Notes: generated by a model from the sequence alone, not told the origin. Shown: positions 54,029 through 63,025, counted from the stretch's first letter. The stretch is 64,000 nt of DNA from Levilactobacillus suantsaii (GCF_004115745.1 NZ_QXIL01000004.1:95028-159027), one strand, 5' to 3'. Translations and numbers: made by a program.

Positions 54029-55696
54029 ATGAAAAAGAACGGTGCCGAAGCATTAGTACAAGCAATGATCAACCAGGGCATTAAATATGTCTTTGGTCTT
54101 CCCGGAGCCAAGGTCGACCAATTGTTCGACCTGTTAGAACACAGTACGGATCCCCGTACGCCACGCCTGATCATCACCCATCACGAACAAAACGCAGCCT
54201 TCATTGCCTCCGGCATCGGTCGGTTGACCGGTCAACCGGGAGTCGTGGCCACGACGTCTGGTCCCGGGGTCTCCAACTTAGCGACCGGCTTGATTACTGC
54301 CACCTCTGAAGGAGATCCCGTCATCGCGTTAGGCGGCCAGGTGCCCCGTAACGATGTGGCGCGTTTGACGCACCAAAGCATCCCCAGTAAGGAACTGATG
54401 ACGTCAGCCACTAAAGACAGCGTCGAGGTTCAAGACGCTAACAATCTCTCCGAAACGTTTGCCAACGCTTACCAAACGGCGGTGGCGCCTAAGGCGGGGG
54501 CTACATTCATTTCTCTGCCTAAAGATGTGTTGGGTGACACGGTGACCACGCCGGATATCAAGCCCCTGGCGCCCGTGGAACAGGGTAGCGCCGATGCTCA
54601 CGTGCTGGACCAAATCATCGCAAAATTAAAAACGGCCAAGCTCCCCGTTATTTTAGCCGGGATGCGGTCATCAAGTGCCGACGTCACGGCCGCCATCCAC
54701 GCCCTACTTCACAAATTTTCAATTCCCGTTGTGGAAACCTTCCAGGGCGCCGGTGTAATTTCACGGGGCCTGGAAAAGAACTACTTTGGTCGTGTAGGCC
54801 TCTTCCGTAACCAAATCGGGGACGCCATTCTTAAGGAAAGTGACCTGGTTATCGCGGTCGGCTACGACCCCGTCGAATACGAAGGCCGTTTGTGGAACCC
54901 CGACCGGACCGGCGAAATCATCAACCTGGACAGCATTGCACCCGAAATTTCTAACGATTACCAACCAGATCTGGTCATCCAAGCTGACATTGCCAAAACG
55001 TTGCAGGCCCTAAGTGACCAGTTGCCACAGTTAACGTTGAGTGACACCATGACTGACCACCTGCACACCATGCAAACCAACTTCGTCTCCCAAGACGCTA
55101 TTCCGACCACCTCGTCGGATCGCGAGGTACATCCCCTGGCCATCATCAAGGCGCTCCAAGACCAGGTCCAAGACGACACGACCGTCACGGTCGACGTCGG
55201 TAGCCATTACATCTGGATGGCCCGCCACTTCCGGAGTTACGAACCACGCCACTTGCTCTTCAGTAACGGGATGCAGACACTCGGCGTCGCGTTACCCTGG
55301 GCCATCGCCGCGGCGTTAGAACGACCGGGGCAACCCGTCGTGTCCGTTTCCGGTGACGGGGGCTTTCTCTTCTCTGGTCAGGAGCTCGAGACGGCCGTGC
55401 GCTTGCAACTACCAATCGTTCAACTCATCTGGAACGACGGTCACTACAACATGGTCGAGTTCCAAGAACAGGCCAAATACGGGCGCGATGCCGGCATCGA
55501 CATCGGTCACGTTGACTTTACTAAATACGCTGAAAGCTTTGGCGCAACTGGGCTTCATGCCGATACGCCCGACCAAGTCGCCGCGGCCTTGAAGCAGGCC
55601 TTTGCCACCGCCGGACCGACCGTAATCGATATTCCGGTGGATTACAGCGACAATTCAAAATTCACGTCCACCTTGCTCAAGGACGTGCTCAACTAA
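54029..55696 (+). CDS. alsS: Catabolic acetolactate synthase
   Basis: Condenses two pyruvates to alpha-acetolactate with TPP. Active-site glutamate in HHEQNAAF, TPP-binding GDGGFLFSGQELETAV...NDGHYNMV. No regulatory subunit gene and the downstream decarboxylase show it is the catabolic AlsS type, 555 residues. It takes surplus pyruvate to acetoin, limiting acidification. Confidence 0.96.
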   Translation: MKKNGAEALVQAMINQGIKYVFGLPGAKVDQLFDLLEHSTDPRTPRLIITHHEQNAAFIASGIGRLTGQPGVVATTSGPGVSNLATGLITATSEGDPVIALGGQVPRNDVARLTHQSIPSKELMTSATKDSVEVQDANNLSETFANAYQTAVAPKAGATFISLPKDVLGDTVTTPDIKPLAPVEQGSADAHVLDQIIAKLKTAKLPVILAGMRSSSADVTAAIHALLHKFSIPVVETFQGAGVISRGLEKNYFGRVGLFRNQIGDAILKESDLVIAVGYDPVEYEGRLWNPDRTGEIINLDSIAPEISNDYQPDLVIQADIAKTLQALSDQLPQLTLSDTMTDHLHTMQTNFVSQDAIPTTSSDREVHPLAIIKALQDQVQDDTTVTVDVGSHYIWMARHFRSYEPRHLLFSNGMQTLGVALPWAIAAALERPGQPVVSVSGDGGFLFSGQELETAVRLQLPIVQLIWNDGHYNMVEFQEQAKYGRDAGIDIGHVDFTKYAESFGATGLHADTPDQVAAALKQAFATAGPTVIDIPVDYSDNSKFTSTLLKDVLN

Positions 55697-55712
55697 TTCC
55701 AGGAGGCAATTT

Positions 55713-56426
55713 ATGGCAGACAACAAGACAACCCTTTACCAACATGGTACCTTAGCGTTATTGGTCCCTGGGTTATTAGACGGAACTTTGAAGATGGCCG
55801 ACCTTTTGGCTCACGGCGACACCGGCATTGGTACCGGTGAGGGACTCGATGGGGAACTCATCATCTTAGACGGAACGCCCTATCAAATCGATAGCAACGG
55901 CCGGGTCAACCTAGTCAGTGCTAATTTCATGATGCCCTTTGCCAATAGTCACTTTGCCGACTACACCCCGTTGATGCACGTAGATCAGATTACGCGACCC
56001 ACCCTTCAACGCCGGATTACGAGCAAGGTGGCCAGTGCCAACACCTTTTATTCGTTAAAGATCACGGGCACCTTTACCAACATGGAGACCCGTGCCGTAC
56101 CGAAATCCGGTCAGCCCTATCAGTCGCTAGCCAAGACGGCGGCCAACCAAAGTCACTTTATCCGTGAGACTGTAACCGGAACGCTTCTAAGCTACTATTC
56201 CCCGCAAGTTTTCGACGGGGCAGCCGTAGCGGGCTTTCACAGTCACTTCTTGGCCGATGACCACGACTTTGGCGGTCATATTCTGGGTTTCGACCAGGTG
56301 ACCGGTGACGTCAGTTTTCAGCAGTTCGACACGTTAGAACAACACTTACCAACCACGAACACAGCTTACATGGGCCACGACTTCACCCAAGACGACATCT
56401 TAGGTGACATCCACCAAGCAGAATAG
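55713..56426 (+). CDS. budA: Alpha-acetolactate decarboxylase
   Basis: Converts acetolactate to acetoin. Zinc histidines in GFHSHFLADDHDFGGHILGF (two in HSH and one in GGH), catalytic glutamate-rich N-terminal region GTGEGLDGELIILDG. 237 residues, normal. 16 bases after alsS, with AGGAGG. Confidence 0.95.
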   Translation: MADNKTTLYQHGTLALLVPGLLDGTLKMADLLAHGDTGIGTGEGLDGELIILDGTPYQIDSNGRVNLVSANFMMPFANSHFADYTPLMHVDQITRPTLQRRITSKVASANTFYSLKITGTFTNMETRAVPKSGQPYQSLAKTAANQSHFIRETVTGTLLSYYSPQVFDGAAVAGFHSHFLADDHDFGGHILGFDQVTGDVSFQQFDTLEQHLPTTNTAYMGHDFTQDDILGDIHQAE

Positions 56427-56437
56427 GCCAACCATTT

Positions 56438-56478
56438 AAAATGGGCGTCTCAGTCAACTGACCGAGGCGTCCATTTTG
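56438..56478 (+). terminator. Terminator after budA
   Basis: AAAATGGGCGTCTCAGTC pairs with GACCGAGGCGTCCATTTT (few G-T or mismatch pairs); the 3' end TTTTGG gives a short T run. Confidence 0.8.
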
Positions 56479-56740
56479 GTATCCATACGGGAGTCCCATC
56501 ACTGCTGGAAAAACACCATGTATTTCATCTCGTCAACGCCGCCATGGCGGTATTTTTCACATTCCGATAGACTTCTACAACAATAAAAGAGTCTGGAACA
56601 TAAGCCCCAGACCCAACTATCATAGAACCCTAAAAGCTGTACCCCATCACTCATGGAATACAGCCGCTTTAGAAATTCTGGTTAAATTTTAAATTAAGGT
56701 TCCTCAGTACACCAAATCAAGTAAGGTCAATCGCCCTGGC
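56479..56740. other. Hairpin-rich interval between convergent budA and mecA
   Basis: No gene is seen. It contains CCGCC/GGCGG followed by TATTTTT on the plus strand, and two minus-strand hairpins: GTCTGGGGC/GTTCCAGAC with TCTTTTATT (56612-56582) and GCTGTA/TACAGC with TTTTAG (56664-56632). The latter lies closest to mecA and is its likely terminator. The GTCTGG...CCAGAC hairpin with GGAACATAAG resembles hairpins scattered in Firmicutes genomes, from memory. Confidence 0.5.
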
Positions 56741-57466
56741 TTATTTAGCCCCTAAGAAGTAGTATCGGGTGAGTTCCAAAGCACTGTGCTCCATCACTAG
56801 TTCCCCGTGTTCCGCTAACACATCCGCGGCTAACCGGGACCGGTCAGCATACTCATACGCCACAGCTAAGTCATCCTTAATGGTTTCCCGCGACGTCTCG
56901 TTGGTAAAGAAGATCAGTTCTAAGTAATAGTCACCGTTATAACGGTAGAGATTCGACGCGGCACTTTCTAAGTGCAGGACCCGCGCCAAACTAACCATGT
57001 CCTCAAAGCTGTGTAACTTTACCACTTGAGAAATCGTCGGTTGCCCGTCATCATTCAGATAATCGGCCACATCATTCGTTTCACTTGCACGTGATTTCAA
57101 GCTCGAGAAGACATCCTTTCGCTCGTCCTTTTCAAGTAAATGTTCTTTAAGCTGGTCCGAAATCTGGTCGGGGTGATCCGTATAGACACCGGCATCCCCT
57201 TGGTCGTCGTTCGTCTCAGCGTCTTGATCGACATTTTTACTGATGAATAATTCCAGACCGTTGCGATTTGGCAAAACCTGAAAGGTCACCGCATCATTGT
57301 CTTGGAATTGGTGATCAACATCCACTTCCTCCAAAATACTATAGAAGAAGCTTTCAATCTGCTTATGGTTCCCTAAGAGATCCAGGACGGTAATCCCACG
57401 TTCGCTTAGGTCATCGTTCCCAATGACCACACGAATCGTATTTTCATTGATCCGTTCCATTTCCAT
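56741..57466 (-). CDS. mecA: Adaptor protein MecA
   Basis: Adaptor that delivers substrates (ComK, ComX-type sigma factors, others) to ClpC. N-terminal substrate-binding domain begins MEMERINENTIRVVIGNDDL; acidic linker (about 85-135); C-terminal ClpC-binding domain (about 150-241). Start ATG at 57466 follows AAAGGGG by about 8 bases. 241 residues. Near spx, another Clp-linked protein. Confidence 0.94.
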   Translation of the reverse strand: MEMERINENTIRVVIGNDDLSERGITVLDLLGNHKQIESFFYSILEEVDVDHQFQDNDAVTFQVLPNRNGLELFISKNVDQDAETNDDQGDAGVYTDHPDQISDQLKEHLLEKDERKDVFSSLKSRASETNDVADYLNDDGQPTISQVVKLHSFEDMVSLARVLHLESAASNLYRYNGDYYLELIFFTNETSRETIKDDLAVAYEYADRSRLAADVLAEHGELVMEHSALELTRYYFLGAK

Positions 57467-57611
57467 GAATAACACCCCTTTCTCATGGGTTGGGTATTGT
57501 CCTTGATACTCATTCTAAACGTTTTTAATGGCTTGTAAAGTAATGGTCACCAAAAAACCGGACTGCAAGTAGTATTCTCTCACAAATCCAGTTAGATGCA
57601 ACTAATTTAGC

Positions 57612-58019
57612 TTACTTAACCAAGTTTACCCGCTGTTGGGCTTGATTACGCGCTAACACCCGTACTTGCCGGGGTAAGAAGCTACGAATCTCATCTTCAT
57701 TATACCCGACTTGGAGCCGCCGGTCGTCGTGGATAATCGGCCGCCGTAGAATGGTGGGGTTCTGTTGAATCAGCGCGTATAACTCCCGTAACGGTAAATC
57801 GTCGACCGCTAGCTTTAATTGCTGGTACGGCTTAGACCGTGTCGAGATAATCTCATCGGTCCCCGTTTCTGTCAAGCGTAAAATCGCCTTGAGTTCACTC
57901 GCCGTAAGGGGGGTCGCCACCATATTCCGTTCACGGTACGCAATGCGATGGGTATCTAACCAGTGCCGCGCTTTGCGGCAAGAAGCACAACTCGGCGTCG
58001 TATAGAGAATCACAGTCAT
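57612..58019 (-). CDS. spx: Transcription regulator Spx
   Basis: ArsC-like protein that binds the RNA polymerase alpha C-terminal domain under disulfide stress. Redox switch CASC at residues 11-14; conserved [13 protein letters not shown] segment ([14 protein letters not shown]) and [21 protein letters not shown]. 135 residues. Monocistronic between mecA and an MBL protein gene. Confidence 0.94.
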   Translation of the reverse strand: MTVILYTTPSCASCRKARHWLDTHRIAYRERNMVATPLTASELKAILRLTETGTDEIISTRSKPYQQLKLAVDDLPLRELYALIQQNPTILRRPIIHDDRRLQVGYNEDEIRSFLPRQVRVLARNQAQQRVNLVK

Positions 58020-58104
58020 GTTGAGGACCTCCCCTTTTATAATTAATATTTTATGGTAACCATTATATCATCATTCTAATTAAAGTCCAGCCTCAACCCT
58101 AATT

Positions 58105-58845
58105 TCAAAGGCGATAAGTTGCGCCGGCTTGAACCACAGCCACCGGGATATCAGGACCGGCCGCAGCTTGAGCTTCCCGTTGTAACTGCGCCAACGATCC
58201 AGTTTGTGGCAAATGGGTCAGTAATAATCGACGAACTTGAGCCTGCCGGGCTAACTCGCCGGCTTGTGTCGATGTGAGATGCCAAGCCGTTCCCTGATGG
58301 TCAGCATAAAAGTTGGTATCGGCTAACAAGGTATCGGCCCCCTGAGCCCAAGTCGTCAGTTCCGGAAAGGCCGCCGTATCGGCCGTAAATGCCAAACGTT
58401 TGCCCGTGGCCGTTTCCGTGATGATTGGCGCATAAGCCGGAACTGGGTGATGGGTCGCCATAAAGGTCACCGTCAACGGCCCCAAGGTCAACGTTTGTTG
58501 TGGATCATAGGGCCGGCCCACCGTGGCGTGGGGCCAAGTCAAGCTTTCAAAATGAGTTTGGTCAGCCGTATGACCATAGATTGGTAGTTCAGCTTCCTTC
58601 TTTTCTCCTGGTGCTAATTGCCATAAGTATTGCAGGACCCCAACATCCGCAATATGGTCGTGGTGATAGTGGGTCAGTAAGACTGCATCAAGTTGTAAGG
58701 GGTCTAAATAGCGCTGTAACGCCGTAAGCGCCCCGCTCCCGCAGTCCAGCAGCAAGCGGTAATCTCCACTCGAAATCAAGTAACTACTGGTTCCGATGCC
58801 ATTAAAGGGGTATCCCCCGTAGCACCCCAAAACCGTTAAATCCAT
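58105..58845 (-). CDS. MBL-fold metal-dependent hydrolase
   Basis: Metallo-beta-lactamase fold with HYHHDHIADVG, late histidine in TATHHPVPAYA, the aspartate in LLADTNFY and final LTHLPQTG. It resembles RNase Z-like YhfI proteins. Substrate unknown. 246 residues, monocistronic. Confidence 0.85.
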   Translation of the reverse strand: MDLTVLGCYGGYPFNGIGTSSYLISSGDYRLLLDCGSGALTALQRYLDPLQLDAVLLTHYHHDHIADVGVLQYLWQLAPGEKKEAELPIYGHTADQTHFESLTWPHATVGRPYDPQQTLTLGPLTVTFMATHHPVPAYAPIITETATGKRLAFTADTAAFPELTTWAQGADTLLADTNFYADHQGTAWHLTSTQAGELARQAQVRRLLLTHLPQTGSLAQLQREAQAAAGPDIPVAVVQAGATYRL

Positions 58846-58905
58846 CCAATCATCCTTTCAAGTTTCTTTCTTCAGTGTAGCGCGCGAATGAAAAGGTGTA
58901 AACGT

Positions 58906-58935
58906 TTCATTCTTTCACCAAGACTGCGGTATAAT
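58906..58935 (+). promoter_or_regulatory. Promoter of the 167-residue gene
   Basis: TTCATT, 18 bases, perfect TATAAT. A partial cre-like string TGTAAACGTTTCAT (58898-58911) overlaps the -35 region, which could mean catabolite repression; the match is incomplete. Confidence 0.5.
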
Positions 58936-58962
58936 GAAGGCGTCAACGAGGAGGGAGTCATC

Positions 58963-59466
58963 ATGTTACAAAATATTTCATTAACATTTGGTAGCCGGGA
59001 CGTTCTGAAGCATCTGATTACCGCAAATCCCGACCGGCAACTGGTCCTTTTGGGCAGTTCGACGGGCGATGATGAAGGACTCCAACTACTTGATGTCTCC
59101 GGTCAACCTAGTCTTTTCACTACGCACTTAGACTACCAGGTCAATCTGCACCAAGGCTCAACCGCCTGGCACGGTTTCTTCAATTTTAGTTACTTCCGTT
59201 TCGATGCCGAAACCGCCAGTGTCTTCGACGCGAAGATGAACCGGTTAGCGGCCAATCCGCTCCCGCAAGGCATGCAAGCCCTCTACGTGTTAACCAAGGT
59301 TAACGATCCAGGAAACTACATTCTCCTCACCATTTGGGACGAGGGGCAAGCCTATTCTTTGTGGCGCCACTCAGCAGCGTTTGCCCCCCTGGGGATTTAC
59401 GCCACCAGTGCCAACCACTTCCACAGCTCCGGTTATCAACGCATCGCCCTCAAGGCCAAATCGTAA
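58963..59466 (+). CDS. Unknown 167-residue protein
   Basis: No recognised domain. Soluble, alternating strands and loops; segments VYVLTKVNDPGNYILLTIWD-like (ALYVLTKVNDPGNYILLTIW) suggest an ABM/monooxygenase-like fold, which is only a guess. AGGAGGGAG before the ATG at 58963 defines the start. Flanked by its own promoter and terminator. Confidence 0.7.
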   Translation: MLQNISLTFGSRDVLKHLITANPDRQLVLLGSSTGDDEGLQLLDVSGQPSLFTTHLDYQVNLHQGSTAWHGFFNFSYFRFDAETASVFDAKMNRLAANPLPQGMQALYVLTKVNDPGNYILLTIWDEGQAYSLWRHSAAFAPLGIYATSANHFHSSGYQRIALKAKS

Positions 59467-59495
59467 CCTAACCGGTGGGTGCAACCTGAACAATG

Positions 59496-59536
59496 GTCCC
59501 GGCAAGCTGAATCGTCAGTCTGCCGGGACTTTTTTG
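59496..59536 (+). terminator. Terminator after the 167-residue gene
   Basis: GTCCCGGCA pairs with TGCCGGGAC, then six T. Confidence 0.9.
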
Positions 59537-59599
59537 ACCTGATTTGGGTCCCGCAACCGGTTGCGTTACAATGGAATTTTAGGAAAGAAGGCGCCATTC

Positions 59600-60805
59600 A
59601 TGGCTGTGACCAACACTGCCACCACTAAAATTTCACCTACGCTGCCCCTGACTACCGGCCAAGACCGCCTGGTCAAGCAGTTGCTCGCGTTCACGACGGC
59701 GCACTTGCAGACTCCCGGACCCGCGGTGTTCACCCTCTACGGAGACGCCGGCACGGGCAAAAGCGTCGTTCTCGCGCATCTGTTCGACCAGCTACAGACC
59801 CAAGCCCGGACCGCAACAGCTTCCCCCTTGGCAGGAACGACCAATTATTTCTTGGTCAATCATCCCGAACTATTGAAGGTCTACCGCCAAATTGCGGGGC
59901 GACAACCACACCTGTTCAAGAAGGATTTTCAGCGGCCGACCACGTTGATTAATCGCCTGGCGAAGCACCAGACCACGGCCGACGTTTTGGTCATCGATGA
60001 AGCTCACTTACTGTTGTCCCAAGCGGACCACTACAATAATTTCTACGGCGATAACCAGTTGTCGGCCCTACTCCAATCGGCGCGGGTCGTCATCTTGGTT
60101 TTTGACGAGACCCAGGTCTTACGGTTCAAGAGCTTTTGGACCGAAGCTCGCTTGGAACGCTTACTAGCGCCCTACCCGCATACGAGTTATCGGCTGACCC
60201 ATCAATTTCGGATGCAAGCTAGTGATCAACTGGTCGCCTGGATCAATGCGTTCACCCACCACCAGCTTCATCCGTTACCTGCGAACGGCGGGGCCAACTA
60301 CGAATTGCGGATCTTCGACGACGCCGAAGCCATGCGCCAAGCCATCGTAGCCCGCGATCAAACTGTCGGGTTGTCCCGCATCGTCTCGACTTCGGGCTAC
60401 CCGTCAACTCTCGACGGCGGCAAACACTACGTCACGGAAGGCCGATTCCGGCTTCCCTGGGACCAGTATAATTATACCCAAACGCCCTGGGCAGAACTGC
60501 CCGAGACCCGCAACGAAGTCGGATCCATCTACACTTGTCAAGGGTTTGACTTAAACTACGTCGGTGTGATTTTAGGTCCCCCGGTCAAACTGGTCGACCA
60601 ACAACTCACCATCGATTTGTCCCAGACAACTGACGCCGCGGTCTTCAAACATCGGGATGACATTGCCCCACAAGATTTGACTGCCGCCAAACAGCAGTTA
60701 GTCTTGAATTCTATCAATGTGCTTATGAAACGTGGCGTTAAAGGGTTGTATATTTACGCTCACGACCCCCAATTGCGGCAATTTTTACTAACGCAGCGCG
60801 CTTAA
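59600..60805 (+). CDS. DUF2075-family P-loop ATPase
   Basis: A 402-residue protein with Walker A TLYGDAGTGKSVVLAHL, Walker B DEAH (VLVIDEAHLLLS), and late helicase-like motifs (VGSIYTCQGFDLNYVGVI, as in UvrD/DUF2075 motif V). Probably a nucleic-acid-dependent ATPase; role unknown. Start ATG at 59600 follows GAAAGAAGG; the longer frame from 59561 begins in the promoter area. Monocistronic. Confidence 0.85.
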   Translation: MAVTNTATTKISPTLPLTTGQDRLVKQLLAFTTAHLQTPGPAVFTLYGDAGTGKSVVLAHLFDQLQTQARTATASPLAGTTNYFLVNHPELLKVYRQIAGRQPHLFKKDFQRPTTLINRLAKHQTTADVLVIDEAHLLLSQADHYNNFYGDNQLSALLQSARVVILVFDETQVLRFKSFWTEARLERLLAPYPHTSYRLTHQFRMQASDQLVAWINAFTHHQLHPLPANGGANYELRIFDDAEAMRQAIVARDQTVGLSRIVSTSGYPSTLDGGKHYVTEGRFRLPWDQYNYTQTPWAELPETRNEVGSIYTCQGFDLNYVGVILGPPVKLVDQQLTIDLSQTTDAAVFKHRDDIAPQDLTAAKQQLVLNSINVLMKRGVKGLYIYAHDPQLRQFLLTQRA

Positions 60806-60820
60806 ACTCAATTTAGCTCT

Positions 60821-60865
60821 AAAAAGGCAGGCTCCTAAATCGATTTTAGGAAACCTGCTCTTTTA
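60821..60865. terminator. Bidirectional terminator between the DUF2075 gene and the aldo/keto reductase
   Basis: AAAAGGCAGGcTCCTAAAAT-type stem closing on ATTTTAGGAAaCCTGCTCTTTT (mismatches at two places), T runs on both sides. Confidence 0.75.
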
Positions 60866-60877
60866 ATATCGTTAACT

Positions 60878-61891
60878 TTACTTTTTTTCATCAATCAAAA
60901 CAGTGCCCGTATCAGGATTATGGTCGATGGCGCCCACGATTTCGTGCGGCACGTAGAGTTCCTCCAGGTAGTTGACATCTTCCGGCGTCAGCTTAATGGC
61001 TAACGCAGCGGCCGCATCATCCAGATGTTGAGTCTTCGTGGACCCAACGATTGGTGCCACGACACCCTTAGCCCATTGCCAAGCCAAAGCAATCTGCGAC
61101 ATTGAAACTTGGTACTTCTGGGCCAATTCGTCGACCCGGTCCACGATACCCAAGTCTTGTTGCTCGGCGCGGTCGTATTTACCCATGGCGACCCGGTCGG
61201 TCTGACTCCGCAACGTATCGACTTGCCAATCCTTGTGGCTCAAGTGACCAGACGCTAAGGGACTATAAGGCATCAACGACACGCCCATTTGTTGACAGAT
61301 AGGAATCAGTTCGCGTTCATCTTCACGGTACAACAGATTGTAATGGTTCTCCATGGCCTGGAACTGGGCCCAACCGCGGTCCTTAGCGACTTGTTGCATG
61401 TTTTGGAATTGGTAACCGTACATTGCAGAAGCCCCAATGGCCCGTACTTTACCGGCCTTAACTAGGTCGTTTAGTGCTTCCATGATTTCTTCAATCGGCG
61501 TCTCGTAATCGAATCGGTGAATGATATAAAGATCCAAGTAATCGGTTCCCAAACGTTTCAACGACCCATCAATTTCGCGGTGGATGGCTTCCTTAGAGAG
61601 CCGACCCGGGTTAAAGTATACCTTCGAAGAAATGACAACTTTATCACGCGGAATCTGGTTAGCTTTAAACGCGCGCCCCAGATACTCTTCACTGATTCCC
61701 TTCGAATAGCCGTTAGCGGTATCAAAAAAGTTGATGCCTAAATCTAACGCGTGGCGGATCACCTGTTCACTTTCATCGTAAGGTAAGCTCCACTTGTGCA
61801 TCGTACCGGGTTTGCCAAAACTCATCGCCCCGATACAAACCTTTGACACGTTAATGTCCGTATGACCTAACTTGGCGTACTGCATGCCCAT
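60878..61891 (-). CDS. Aldo/keto reductase
   Basis: NADPH-dependent reductase of the AKR superfamily. Catalytic tetrad visible: Asp and Tyr in FFDTANGYSKG, Lys in VISSKVYFNPG, His in YIIHRFDYE. The 337 residues include the longer C-terminus of the YhdN/GSP69-like group. Substrate unknown (aldehydes or quinones). Promoter upstream has a MerR-type 19-base spacer. Confidence 0.92.
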   Translation of the reverse strand: MGMQYAKLGHTDINVSKVCIGAMSFGKPGTMHKWSLPYDESEQVIRHALDLGINFFDTANGYSKGISEEYLGRAFKANQIPRDKVVISSKVYFNPGRLSKEAIHREIDGSLKRLGTDYLDLYIIHRFDYETPIEEIMEALNDLVKAGKVRAIGASAMYGYQFQNMQQVAKDRGWAQFQAMENHYNLLYREDERELIPICQQMGVSLMPYSPLASGHLSHKDWQVDTLRSQTDRVAMGKYDRAEQQDLGIVDRVDELAQKYQVSMSQIALAWQWAKGVVAPIVGSTKTQHLDDAAAALAIKLTPEDVNYLEELYVPHEIVGAIDHNPDTGTVLIDEKK

Positions 61892-61921
61892 CCATAATCA
61901 CTCCTATCGTTTTACGTCCTT

Positions 61922-61952
61922 AGTATAAGGGTTCGAGTCGACTGTAAGTCAA
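61922..61952 (-). promoter_or_regulatory. MerR-type promoter of the aldo/keto reductase
   Basis: TTGACT at 61952-61947, a 19-base spacer containing AGTCGACT, and TATACT at 61927-61922. A 19-base spacer with dyad symmetry is typical of promoters remodelled by MerR regulators. No merR gene is in the neighbourhood. Confidence 0.55.
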
Positions 61953-61955
61953 GGA

Positions 61956-62144
61956 TTAGGATTGACTTTCACGTCCATAATACTTAGATAGTAGTTTGGC
62001 TAAAAACTGCCCTTTTTCTATAGAAGAAAATAAAGACTCTTTGTCAACGGCTGTTGCTGAGGAGTTTTCTGGGGAAACCAATTCATTATTTAAATCGAAT
62101 TCAAAATCAGTCAAGAAAAGGAACCCCAGTGAATTGGATTCCAA
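61956..62144 (-). CDS. Possible small protein, 62 residues
   Basis: A TTG at 62144 is preceded by GAGGAGG at 5 bases and opens a 62-codon frame (MESNSLGFLFLTDFEFD... ending YYGRESQS). Composition is plausible but no family is recognised, and the start lies within repeat copy B, which could instead be read on the plus strand. Located just after the tRNA terminator. It may be real or a remnant. Confidence 0.3.
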   Translation of the reverse strand: MESNSLGFLFLTDFEFDLNNELVSPENSSATAVDKESLFSSIEKGQFLAKLLSKYYGRESQS

Positions 62145-62172
62145 TAACCCTCCTCATCAACACCGGTTGACA
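62113..62172 (+). repeat. Short dispersed repeat, copy B, with a 13-codon ORF
   Basis: Second copy of the repeat at 15649-15718. The plus frame 62129-62170 encodes VNWIPITLLINTG plus stop with GTG start, and AAAAGGA about 8 bases upstream. The minus strand carries the ribosome site and TTG of the 62-residue ORF. Confidence 0.6.
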
Positions 62173-62198
62173 AGACAAGACACCGAAAAAGACCATAC

Positions 62199-62230
62199 CA
62201 AAAAAGCCTTCCACTCACGGGAAGACTTTA
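62199..62230 (-). terminator. Terminator of the rRNA-tRNA operon
   Basis: AGTCTTCC pairs with GGAAGGCT around CGTGAGT, followed by six T, 6 bases past the last tRNA-Asp. Confidence 0.88.
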
Positions 62231-62235
62231 TCGGA

Positions 62236-62310
62236 CGGTCCGTACGAGACTCGAACTCGTGATCTCCTGCGTGACAGGCAGGCGTCCTAAACCGACTAGA
62301 CCAACGGACC
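62236..62310 (-). tRNA. tRNA-Asp (GTC), copy 2
   Basis: Cloverleaf with anticodon GTC in CTGTCAC. Differs from the copy at 62864-62938 by one base in the variable/T-arm region. Last gene of the operon. No CCA is encoded. Confidence 0.95.
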
Positions 62311-62315
62311 AACTA

Positions 62316-62389
<74 letters not shown>

Positions 62390-62433
62390 ATAATAGAAAT
62401 ATGAAATTAAGATTGCGATGATAATCATCACAA

Positions 62434-62506
62434 TGACCCGTACGGGATTCGAACCCATGTTACTGCCGTGAAAGGGCAGTGTCTTAAACCACTTGACCAA
62501 CGGGTC
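62434..62506 (-). tRNA. tRNA-Glu (TTC)
   Basis: Anticodon TTC in CTTTCAC; acceptor GACCCGT pairs with ACGGGTC. Confidence 0.95.
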
Positions 62507-62513
62507 ATATAAA

Positions 62514-62601
62514 CGGAGAAGGAGAGATTCGAACTCTCGCGCCGCTTGCGCGACCTATACCCTTAGCAGGGGCACCTCTTCAGCCACTTGAGTACTTCTC
62601 C
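62514..62601 (-). tRNA. tRNA-Ser (GCT)
   Basis: Anticodon GCT, long variable arm (GGTCGCGCAAGCGGC region), acceptor GGAGAAG, discriminator G. Confidence 0.95.
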
Positions 62602-62604
62602 ATA

Positions 62605-62679
<75 letters not shown>

Positions 62680-62686
62680 ATATAAA

Positions 62687-62757
62687 AGCGGGTAACGAGA
62701 ATCGAACTCGCGACAACAGCTTGGAAGGCTGTGGTTTTACCACTAAACTATACCCGC
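62687..62757 (-). tRNA. tRNA-Gly (TCC)
   Basis: Anticodon TCC in CTTCCAA; short 71-base tRNA, acceptor GCGGGT. Confidence 0.95.
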
Positions 62758-62782
62758 AAAACTTATATGAGTTTTCAAGCAA

Positions 62783-62855
62783 TGGCGCGGGACGGAATCG
62801 AACCGCCGACACATGGAGCTTCAATCCATTGCTCTACCGACTGAGCTACCGAGCC
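62783..62855 (-). tRNA. tRNA-Phe (GAA) with an acceptor mismatch
   Basis: Anticodon GAA in TTGAAGC. The acceptor is GGCTCGG against CCGCGCC, leaving a U4-C69 mismatch. G at position 37. It is the only tRNA-Phe in the window. Confidence 0.93.
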
Positions 62856-62863
62856 ATTTAAAA

Positions 62864-62938
62864 CGGTCCGTACGAGACTCGAACTCGCGATCTCCTGCGT
62901 GACAGGCAGGCGTCCTAAACCGACTAGACCAACGGACC
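62864..62938 (-). tRNA. tRNA-Asp (GTC), copy 1
   Basis: Anticodon GTC; one base different from copy 2. Confidence 0.95.
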
Positions 62939-62940
62939 AA

Positions 62941-63014
<74 letters not shown>

Positions 63015-63025
63015 ATAATAGAAAA

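Noticed and set aside
56587..56612. GTCTGG...CCAGAC hairpin as a known dispersed Firmicutes repeat
   Set aside because: Only one copy is seen in this window, so it can be supported only as a terminator-like hairpin.
61996..62262. Plus-strand 88-codon open frame after the aldo/keto reductase promoter
   Set aside because: It runs through the tRNA terminator and into tRNA-Asp, and has no ribosome site.
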